Below, one piece after another: positions 57,235 through 63,136 of a DNA stretch of 63,136 nt. Source of the stretch: an uncultured Pelagibacteraceae bacterium. GTDB taxonomy: Bacteria > Pseudomonadota > Alphaproteobacteria > Pelagibacterales > Pelagibacteraceae. The notes below the pieces were generated by a model. The model saw nothing but the letters and a program-made list of their open reading frames with translations, was not told where the DNA came from and did no database searches. Location of the stretch: positions 1-63,136 of the forward strand of contig CACBKA010000007.1 of the NCBI GenBank assembly GCA_902539745.1, read 5' to 3'. The stretch's first letter is position 1; each line of letters begins with the position of its first letter. The translations under genes and the position numbers were made by a program.

Positions 57235-58158
57235 ATGAAATCAGTTACGGAAAGGGTCTACCTTACAGACTTTATTCTTGCATGCCTTGCTTATTGCCTA
57301 TTTGTAGGAAGTGATTCAATTGTTAAATACTTAGGTTCAGATTATTCAATTGTTCAAATTATTTTTGTAAATTCTTGGTTCGCTTTAATTCCTATTGTTT
57401 TATACACGCAAACTTTAAATGGTTGGAGAAAATTAAAAAAAGCTAATTTTACAGTTCACTTTTTTAGAGCTTTAACAATGGCTTTAGCATTATTTTTCGG
57501 TTACACCGGTTTTTACCGATTACCAATGGTTACGATGTACAGCATTGTATTCTTGATACCTTTAATGATTACAATTGGATCAGTTTTCTTTTTAGGTGAG
57601 GTGGTAAGATGGAAAAGGTTTACAGCAATATTGATTGGTTTTATTGGAGCAATAATTTCCATTAATCCTTTTGGTACAGAGTATGATAATTATATTTTTT
57701 TAGCGCTTTTCTGCCCAATATTTGCTTCAGCAAGTTATTTAATAGTTAGAAAGTACGGTTTTAAAGAAAATTTATTCTCATTTTTGATTTATGGAAAAAT
57801 ATTAATGCTTGTTTTAACAGGAGTTTTTGCTTTATTTATTTTTAAGCCAGTCTCTCTAGACCACTTAATGTTAAATGGGGCTGCAGGTTTAATGAGGGGA
57901 ATTGCAACAATTTTTGTGGTAAATGCAGCAAGACATTTACCCGGAGCTATTTTTGGCTCAATTCTTTATGTACAAATATTTGGTGGGGTTTTAGTGGGTT
58001 ATTTTGTTTTCTCTGAAATTCCAACACTAAATAATTATATCGGAAATATAATAATAATAGGCGCAGGTTTATATATTGTGTTTAGAGAAATGCAGCTTAA
58101 GAAAAATATTGTTACTTCAACAGCTAGACACCCGACTATCCCTATTAAAAAAGATTAA
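57235..58158 (+). CDS. EamA/DMT-superfamily permease
   Basis: Inner-membrane transporter with ten predicted helices in two EamA repeats; substrate unknown. The 307 residues begin with a helix (YLTDFILACLAYCLFVGSD), contain SDSIVKYLG, the conserved FRALTMALALFFGYTGF segment and a C-terminal repeat (AGLMRGIATIFVVNAARHLPG, YVQIFGGVLVGYFVFSEIPT). Relatives often export or import metabolites and small organic ions. Three bases after the PhyH gene; the end overlaps the convergent PanB-like gene by four bases. Confidence 0.86.
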   Translation: MKSVTERVYLTDFILACLAYCLFVGSDSIVKYLGSDYSIVQIIFVNSWFALIPIVLYTQTLNGWRKLKKANFTVHFFRALTMALALFFGYTGFYRLPMVTMYSIVFLIPLMITIGSVFFLGEVVRWKRFTAILIGFIGAIISINPFGTEYDNYIFLALFCPIFASASYLIVRKYGFKENLFSFLIYGKILMLVLTGVFALFIFKPVSLDHLMLNGAAGLMRGIATIFVVNAARHLPGAIFGSILYVQIFGGVLVGYFVFSEIPTLNNYIGNIIIIGAGLYIVFREMQLKKNIVTSTARHPTIPIKKD

Positions 58159-58967
58159 AGTTTCTTTTTAAAATTTTCTAGAATTTCTTCACTAACATTT
58201 ACTGAATTTTCAGGCCCAGGAAACTTCCCCTCTAAACTATCTTTAATAAATGCTTTTAAGGCTTTAACTCTTTCGATTTCAATTTCATCTTTCATCTTTT
58301 TTAAATTTGTATAAGCTTTTGCATGTCTAGGGGACTTTTCTTGCTCACCACAGATATCATTCATGAAGAGATACATGACATCGGCTTTTTTTCCAGATCC
58401 AAGAGATACAGTAACAATACTTGTCCTTTTTGATATTTCCCCCATAATATTTTCAGGAATAACTTCACATTCGGCTGAAAAGGCCCCAGCATCTTCTAAA
58501 CGTTTAAATTTTTTATATAATTCGTATGCTTCATCAGCAGTTTTACCTACAGCTCTTAATCCACCAATCCATGTTGATTTTCTAGGAACTAAACCTAAAT
58601 GACCCATAACTGGAACATCTTCTTTTGCAAGCATAGTAACAACATCCATACTTCTAGCAGTCATAACCGCATCAGCACCATTCTCTAAAGCTTTAAAGGC
58701 ACCACGTAACACATCTTCGGCTGTAGGATAATTATGTAGTTCAAGTGCTGCTGTATAAAAAAGAGATTTAGATCCTCCCCGAACCTTCTTAACATTTGAA
58801 GCACTTCCTATTATCATGTCAAAACCAGCTTCTTCAGCTGCTTTTGCCTCTAATGAATTATTTGCAGTTACTTGTGTAAGAGTTTTTTTTCCTTTAGCTT
58901 TTATAATATCATCTACAGTGACAGTTCTTTTTGCAGGATTAGCCGCCCAAGTATAAATATTTTTCAT
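58155..58967 (-). CDS. PanB-like (ketopantoate hydroxymethyltransferase / ICL-PEPM fold) protein
   Basis: A 270-residue TIM-barrel protein with clear PanB landmarks: VMGHLGLVPR (His123), GGLRAVGKTADEAYELY, RLEDAGAFSAECEVIPE (Glu168) and KFPGPENSVNV at the end. However, the PanB GDS metal loop reads IGSAS (54-58), and the residues matching Asp84, Lys112 and Glu114 of E. coli PanB are not found (the KIEGG region reads MTARSM). A canonical metal-dependent ketopantoate synthesis is therefore doubtful. A related lyase in this superfamily is possible. It converges on the EamA gene. Confidence 0.75.
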   Translation of the reverse strand: MKNIYTWAANPAKRTVTVDDIIKAKGKKTLTQVTANNSLEAKAAEEAGFDMIIGSASNVKKVRGGSKSLFYTAALELHNYPTAEDVLRGAFKALENGADAVMTARSMDVVTMLAKEDVPVMGHLGLVPRKSTWIGGLRAVGKTADEAYELYKKFKRLEDAGAFSAECEVIPENIMGEISKRTSIVTVSLGSGKKADVMYLFMNDICGEQEKSPRHAKAYTNLKKMKDEIEIERVKALKAFIKDSLEGKFPGPENSVNVSEEILENFKKKL

Positions 58968-59028
58968 TTTTATATTTAACCAAATTATTCTATATTTTTC
59001 AATTTTGACTATATTTTTTTGAGAAAAC

Positions 59029-59730
59029 CTAAATTCTAAACTGTGATTTTCTACTATCTTTTAAGAATGCTATCACAGTATCTTTGGTTAGTCGGTCAAA
59101 TGACTTTCCAAAATTAGATACTTTTTCAATTATTTTAGGTGGCATTGTGATGATTTGGCAACCTAATTGCTTGGCTTGAATATAGTTATACGGCTCTCTT
59201 ACGCTTGCCCAAAGTATTTCAACCTTATTTTTTTTATTGGTCATTTGTACAGCTTTTTTAATAATAGGTACTGGATCTTTTCCAACATCAGCCATACGAC
59301 CAGAAAAAATTGAAATGATTGAATTAGTTTTATTATCAAGACATCTATTGATTTTCTTAACTTGAGCAATTGTATAAACAGCAGTTATATTAAGTTTAAT
59401 TCTTCTTTTGTTTAATTTTCTTATTAATTGACCAGTAAATTTTCCTTTGCTGTTTACTACAGGGATTTTAACGTAAATATTTTTTCCCCAAGAGTTTATT
59501 TTTAAAGCTTGTTTTTCCATATCTTTAAAATTGTCTGCAAAAACTTCTAAAGAAATTGGTTTCTTTTTACAAATTTTTAGTAAAATTTTTGAATATTTTT
59601 CATAACTTTTGGCGCCAGCTTTTCTCATTAAGCTTGGATTAGTGGTAAAACCATTAACAATTGATTTTTTGTTGAATTTACTTATTGCCTTACTGTCGGC
59701 AATATCACAGAAGATTTTTGTTTTCGGCAT
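59029..59730 (-). CDS. Transaldolase-family protein
   Basis: Schiff-base aldolase of the short transaldolase/fructose-6-phosphate-aldolase type. The 233 residues show IFCDIADSKAI, NGFTTNPSLMRKAG (near 27-40), ISLEVFADNF, the catalytic lysine Lys88 in YVKIPVVNSKG, LNITAVYTIAQ, SIFSGRMADVG and IQAKQLGCQIITMPP. True transaldolase would complement tkt at 35009; the ITMPP and GRMADVG details also fit sedoheptulose or sugar-phosphate aldolases, so the reaction is not fixed. It follows pntB on the same strand by two bases. Confidence 0.87.
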   Translation of the reverse strand: MPKTKIFCDIADSKAISKFNKKSIVNGFTTNPSLMRKAGAKSYEKYSKILLKICKKKPISLEVFADNFKDMEKQALKINSWGKNIYVKIPVVNSKGKFTGQLIRKLNKRRIKLNITAVYTIAQVKKINRCLDNKTNSIISIFSGRMADVGKDPVPIIKKAVQMTNKKNKVEILWASVREPYNYIQAKQLGCQIITMPPKIIEKVSNFGKSFDRLTKDTVIAFLKDSRKSQFRI

Positions 59731-59732
59731 TT

Positions 59733-61130
59733 TTAAATATTTTTAACTATGTCCTCTGTCATTTTTTTAGCGTCAGCAAATAACATCATAGTATTTTCAC
59801 GGTAGAAGAGTTCATTGTCAACACCTGCGTACCCTGGGGATAAACTTCTTTTAACAAATAAAACAGACTTACATTTTTCAACATCTAATACTGGCATTCC
59901 AAAAATTGGGCTCTGTGGATCTGTTTTTGCGACAGGGTTAGTAACATCGTTAGCACCTATTACAAAAGCAACATCTGTATTAGCAAAGTCATTGTTAATA
60001 TCATCTAATTCAAATACTTCATCATATGGCACGTTTGCTTCTGCTAATAAAACATTCATGTGTCCAGGCATTCTTCCAGCTACAGGGTGAACAGCATAAG
60101 AAACTTTGATATCGTTTTTCTTTAAAGTATCTACCATCTCCCTTAATGCATGTTGAGCTTGTGCTACTGCCATACCATATCCTGGTACGATAATTACTGA
60201 AGAAGCATTTTTTAAAAGAAATGCTGCGTCTTCTGCATTACCACTTTTGACTGGCTTTTGATCTTTTTTCTTATCTTTGCTAACGCTTGAGTCTCCCCCA
60301 AATCCACCAAGTATCACACTAAAGAATGATCTATTCATTCCTTTACACATTATATATGAAAGAATTGCACCAGATGATCCGACAAGTGCTCCTGTTATTA
60401 TTAATGCTGTATTTTCTAATGTAAAACCAATACCAGCTGCCGCCCAACCCGAGTAAGAATTTAACATTGAAATTACTACTGGCATATCTGCTCCTCCAAT
60501 CGGAATAATTAAAAGAACACCAATTAAAAAAGATATTGCGATCATGCTCCAAAAGAAACTTTCAGACTGTGAACTACATAAAAAATAAATTAATACAAAA
60601 ATTGATATTCCAATTAGTAAATTAACAATGTGTTGGCCAGGAAAAGTAATAGGCGATCCTGACATTATCCCTCTTAGTTTTAAAAAAGCTATTATTGAAC
60701 CAGAAAAGGTAATTGCACCTACAGCTGCACCAATTGACATCTCTATCAAACTAGCGAGTTTAATATCGCCAGGAAAACCAAGGTTAAAAGCTGCTGGATT
60801 TTTAAATGCAGATATTGCTACAAAAACTGCAGCTAAACCAACAAGACTATGAAAACCAGCTACTAGTTCTGGCATAGCAGTCATTGGAATTTTAAAAGCA
60901 ATGAATGCTCCAATCGCTCCACCAACAAGTAGAAATATAAACACATAAATTGTTGATGTGGAAAAATTACCAACTGTTAGAAAAGTAACAGTTATAGCGA
61001 TTATCATTCCTAAGATTCCAAAAAGATTTCCTTGTCTAGATGTTTCGGGTGAAGATAAACCTCTAAGTGCGAGAATAAAAAGTATTCCAGAAACTAAATA
61101 AAATATTGCTGATAAGTTTGCTGAGATCAT
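59733..61130 (-). CDS. pntB: NAD(P) transhydrogenase beta subunit
   Basis: Membrane and NADP(H)-binding chain of proton-translocating transhydrogenase, making NADPH from NADH and the proton gradient. The 465 residues have about nine helices in the first 280 residues, then the soluble domain with VIIVPGYGMAVAQAQHALREM, the HPVAGRMPGHMNVLLAEANVPYDEV strands (in successive blocks), VAFVIGANDVTNPVA and VLFVKRSLSPGYAGVDN. Its ATG overlaps pntAB by one base. In SAR11 transhydrogenase and proteorhodopsin are both viewed as energy-linked. Confidence 0.97.
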   Translation of the reverse strand: MISANLSAIFYLVSGILFILALRGLSSPETSRQGNLFGILGMIIAITVTFLTVGNFSTSTIYVFIFLLVGGAIGAFIAFKIPMTAMPELVAGFHSLVGLAAVFVAISAFKNPAAFNLGFPGDIKLASLIEMSIGAAVGAITFSGSIIAFLKLRGIMSGSPITFPGQHIVNLLIGISIFVLIYFLCSSQSESFFWSMIAISFLIGVLLIIPIGGADMPVVISMLNSYSGWAAAGIGFTLENTALIITGALVGSSGAILSYIMCKGMNRSFFSVILGGFGGDSSVSKDKKKDQKPVKSGNAEDAAFLLKNASSVIIVPGYGMAVAQAQHALREMVDTLKKNDIKVSYAVHPVAGRMPGHMNVLLAEANVPYDEVFELDDINNDFANTDVAFVIGANDVTNPVAKTDPQSPIFGMPVLDVEKCKSVLFVKRSLSPGYAGVDNELFYRENTMMLFADAKKMTEDIVKNI

Positions 61131-61438
61131 TATTTATTTTTCTTCTTTTTTTTGTACATTTGAAGCATTCGTTGGGTAACTAAAAATCCACCAAAAATAT
61201 TTACTGCTGCTAAAACGATAGCTAAAAATCCAAATATACTTGATATTTCAAAAATATTTTCTGATGAGCCTGCTAAAGCAGCTATAATTGCCCCAACAAT
61301 AATTACTGAAGAAATTGCGTTAGTCACAGACATTAAAGGAGTATGAAGTGATGGTGTAACACTCCAAACAACATAATAACCGACAAAAATCGCTAAAATA
61401 AAAATACTAAATCTAAATATAAACGGATCAATTTCCAT
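61130..61438 (-). CDS. pntAB: NAD(P) transhydrogenase alpha subunit part 2
   Basis: Short membrane chain of the three-subunit form of transhydrogenase. The 102 residues carry three to four helices with FVGYYVVWSVTPSLHTPLMSVTNAISSVIIVGA (in adjacent blocks) and a final FGGFLVTQRMLQMYKKKKK. The split alpha subunit is typical of Rhodospirillum and other alphaproteobacteria; E. coli has it fused to PntAA. Lies seven bases after pntAA. Confidence 0.95.
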   Translation of the reverse strand: MEIDPFIFRFSIFILAIFVGYYVVWSVTPSLHTPLMSVTNAISSVIIVGAIIAALAGSSENIFEISSIFGFLAIVLAAVNIFGGFLVTQRMLQMYKKKKKNK

Positions 61439-61445
61439 AATAATT

Positions 61446-62525
61446 CTACTCCTTTAATAAAGTATTTTTAATAATTTCGTCTTCAAGATTAATAACAAAT
61501 TGTTTTTTCTCTCTACTATAAAGATTTCTAACAAAACTAAATAAATTTTTTGCATATAAATTTGACGCTGTTAAAGGTAATTTATTCATTACATTTGATA
61601 TTCCAATTATTTTTTTTCCATTTTTATCAACAATTTTATCAACTTCGGAGTAAGCTGCGTTACCACCTTGAGTAACCGCTAGATCGAAAATAACAGATCC
61701 AGATTTCATCTTATCTATCATTTTTTCTGTTATAATTCTTGGTGCAGGTCTTCCAGGTATTAAAGCTGTACAAATAATTATATCACTTTTTGATGCTGCA
61801 TTTTCTAACATTTCTGCTTGTTTCTTTTTAAAATCCTCACTTGCTTCTTTAGCGTAACCGCCTTTTGTCTCTAAATTTTCAGAACCCTCTACTGTTAAAA
61901 ATTTTCCACCTAAACTCTCAACTTGTTCTTTAGCGGTTAGTCGTACATCTGTAGCAGAAACTATCGCTCCTAATCTTTTTGCAGTTGCAATTGCCTGTAA
62001 TCCAGCAACCCCAGCACCGACTACTAAAACTTTAGCAGCGGGAACTGTACCTGCTGCGGTCATCATCATTGGAACTGCCTTCTGATATTCATATATCGAC
62101 TCTATAACTGCTCTATAACCAGCTAAGTTTGCTTGAGAAGAAAGAACATCCATTGATTGAGCTCTTGTTATTCTAGGAAGTAAATTTAATGCAAAAATAT
62201 TTAATTTATTTTTAAGAAATTGTTTTTCTTTTTCAGGATTGTAATTTGATACAATTAAATGAGAGTTTTTTTTAATTTGATCTAAATCCTTAGCTTCTGG
62301 AAAGTTTACTTTACAAATTAAATCTGATTTAGATAAAACATCTGAAGCATTGCTTAAAATTTCTACACCGTTATCTTTATAATCCTTATCGCTAAAGCCT
62401 AAACTTTCACCAAAACCTTTTTCTAAAATGACTTTTAAACCTAAATTCTTAAAACTTTTGGATGTTTCAGGTGTAATTGAAATTCTTTTTTCTGGACTTA
62501 ATTCTTTTGTTGACCCAACATTCAT
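61446..62525 (-). CDS. pntAA: NAD(P) transhydrogenase alpha subunit part 1
   Basis: Soluble NAD(H)-binding chain of transhydrogenase, related to alanine dehydrogenase. 359 residues: N-terminal STKELSPEKRISITPETSK, RITRAQSMDVLSSQANLAGYR, the NAD Rossmann motif VLVVGAGVAGLQAIATAKRLGA near 165-186, TDVRLTAKEQVESLGG, TALIPGRPAPRIITEKM and DLAVTQGGN. The start codon lies eight bases after the rpmJ stop, so expression from the 5S-rpmJ transcript is possible. Confidence 0.96.
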   Translation of the reverse strand: MNVGSTKELSPEKRISITPETSKSFKNLGLKVILEKGFGESLGFSDKDYKDNGVEILSNASDVLSKSDLICKVNFPEAKDLDQIKKNSHLIVSNYNPEKEKQFLKNKLNIFALNLLPRITRAQSMDVLSSQANLAGYRAVIESIYEYQKAVPMMMTAAGTVPAAKVLVVGAGVAGLQAIATAKRLGAIVSATDVRLTAKEQVESLGGKFLTVEGSENLETKGGYAKEASEDFKKKQAEMLENAASKSDIIICTALIPGRPAPRIITEKMIDKMKSGSVIFDLAVTQGGNAAYSEVDKIVDKNGKKIIGISNVMNKLPLTASNLYAKNLFSFVRNLYSREKKQFVINLEDEIIKNTLLKE

Positions 62526-62533
62526 TATGAAAA

Positions 62534-62659
62534 TTAGCCTTGTCTTGCTTTAAACTTTGGCTTCTTCTTATTTATAACGTAAACTTTTCCTCTACGTCTA
62601 ACTAACTTAGAGTCCAAATCTCTTTTTTTTAACGACTTCAATGAACTAGCAATTTTCAT
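62534..62659 (-). CDS. rpmJ: Ribosomal protein L36
   Basis: A 41-residue protein reading [20 protein letters not shown] at the N-terminus and [20 protein letters not shown] before the final G, the alphaproteobacterial L36 pattern with the zinc-binding Cys/His set absent. The gene is too short for usual open-frame scans. Its ATG begins about eight bases after the 3' end of the 5S rRNA gene on the same strand, with no Shine-Dalgarno visible, and pntAA follows eight bases later. Normally rpmJ stands elsewhere as a single gene. Confidence 0.95.
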   Translation of the reverse strand: MKIASSLKSLKKRDLDSKLVRRRGKVYVINKKKPKFKARQG

Positions 62660-62667
62660 AATTTTAA

Positions 62668-62783
62668 GCCTGGCAACGTCCTACTCTCCCATATCTTAAG
62701 ATAAAGTACCATCGGCGCAGAAGGGCTTGACTTCCGAGTTCGGAATGGGATCGGGTATGACCCCTTCGCAATAATCACCAGGC
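62668..62783 (-). rRNA. rrf: 5S ribosomal RNA
   Basis: The minus strand gives a 5S sequence of about 116 bases. Terminal stem GCCTGG (from 62783) pairs with CCAGGC (ending 62668). The conserved loop B/C block CCGAACTCGGAAG is seen on the minus strand at about 62728-62744, and the GTAGGACGTTGCC 3' half is present. No 23S sequence lies upstream: a tRNA-Val gene begins 63 bases away and an unrelated reading frame after it. Exact ends are uncertain by one to three bases. Confidence 0.95.
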
Positions 62784-62846
62784 CAGAATTTATAGTATTT
62801 TTATTGAGTGATGTAAATAGCTGAAATTAGCTTAGAGGAAGGTATT

Positions 62847-62921
62847 TGGTGGGCGTGATAAGAATTGAACTTATGGCCTCTTCGATGTCAACGAAGCGTT
62901 CTACCACTGAACTACACGCCC
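62847..62921 (-). tRNA. tRNA-Val (anticodon GAC)
   Basis: Acceptor GGGCGTG (62921-62915) pairs with CACGCCC, then discriminator A and an encoded CCA ending at 62847. The anticodon stem CTTCG/CGAAG encloses TTGACAT, giving GAC. The D arm GTTC...GAAC and T arm ATAAG-TTCAATT-CTTAT complete the cloverleaf. It lies 63 bases before the 5S gene on the same strand and five bases after the partial gene at the window edge. Confidence 0.95.
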
Positions 62922-62926
62922 TAAAA

Positions 62927-63136
62927 TTATTTGAAGCCATATTTTTTTAAAGAATTTATAGAAATCATAAATATGGAAAATAAATTTCTGAACAAGTTAA
63001 AATTATTATATTTTTTATTAATTTTCCACAAATATAAAATATTTTTAAATCTTTGACTAGACCTAGATTTATTTAAAATTCTATAAAATGCTGATGCTTT
63101 ATTAAGTTTGTGTGCAAGAATATTTTGCTTCAAAAT
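62927..63136 (-). CDS. C-terminal end of an unrecognised protein (runs off the window)
   Basis: A frame open to the window edge and ending at 62927, about 70 residues. It is rich in Lys, Asn, Phe and Tyr (NKSRSSQRFKNILYLWKINK, then NLFRNLFSIFMIS). TTG at 63133 is not a convincing start since the frame continues to base 63136. There is no domain I recognise; such basic, aromatic C-termini are common in surface-glycan enzymes of SAR11 variable regions, but that is only a guess. It lies upstream of tRNA-Val on the same strand. Confidence 0.55.
   Translation of the reverse strand: MLKQNILAHKLNKASAFYRILNKSRSSQRFKNILYLWKINKKYNNFNLFRNLFSIFMISINSLKKYGFK

Overview
The window is strongly AT-rich, lysine-rich and extremely gene-dense, with most neighbouring genes touching or overlapping by a few bases. 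Gene content and order (alphaproteobacterial zapA/DUF4164, trcR/DUF1013, tol-pal, C-minus L31, tkt-pgk-class I fba, split pntAA/pntAB/pntB) and the separation of the 5S rRNA gene from any 23S gene point to a SAR11-clade (Pelagibacterales) alphaproteobacterium. This taxonomy is inferred from content and style, not from a phylogeny.

Layout. 1-7949: NAD synthesis (nadA 3' part, nadC) converging on ppdK-glyS-glyQ-S49 peptidase. 8097-14835: isoprenoid and cofactor genes (ispB, pdxH, aroC, dxs, ispA, xseB) and a Sua5-type tsaC broken by a one-base frameshift in an A10 run. 14836-17264: an ABC-2 exporter pair, a GT17 glycosyltransferase and tRNA-Arg(UCG). 17294-19205: rluD and rpoH. 19202-34945: a long minus-strand array; in transcription order it reads DUF4164-zapA-fthC-ymdB-yebC-ruvC-like-tolQRAB-pal-[terminator]-cpoB-tilS-ftsH-folP-glmM-thiD-purA. 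35009-43111: a plus-strand housekeeping array (tkt, pgk, fba, thiE, efp, suhB, rpmE, trcR, purE, rpsU, cspA, initiator tRNA). rpsU is not preceded by a normal start codon and seems to start at AUU.

43146-58967 is the accessory part: a carboxylate uptake and catabolism island built around a branched-chain-amino-acid-type (HAAT) ABC transporter whose genes are split between two divergent units (livF-livH leftwards, livJ-livM-livG rightwards). The leftward unit continues into a ketopantoate-reductase-like enzyme, an acyl-CoA synthetase, a MenB/BadI-like crotonase, an enolase-superfamily enzyme, a short CitE-like lyase and a Gfo/Idh/MocA dehydrogenase, meeting a fumarylacetoacetase/hydratase-family enzyme that is divergent from a DUF1907 metalloprotein. 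The rightward unit adds a PhyH dioxygenase and an EamA-type permease and meets a PanB-like protein. Several of these enzymes lack residues thought diagnostic for the named reaction, so the island is the best candidate here for an undescribed pathway.

59029-63136: a transaldolase-family aldolase, the proton-translocating transhydrogenase (pntB, pntAB, pntAA), rpmJ (L36) lying about 8 bases after a 5S rRNA gene, tRNA-Val(GAC), and the end of an unrecognised gene at the window edge. The last gene probably marks the start of the variable region that in SAR11 genomes separates 5S from 16S-23S.

No CRISPR array, insertion sequence, integrase, prophage or replication origin was seen. No stretch longer than about 150 bases lacks a gene. 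Start codons are ATG unless stated.
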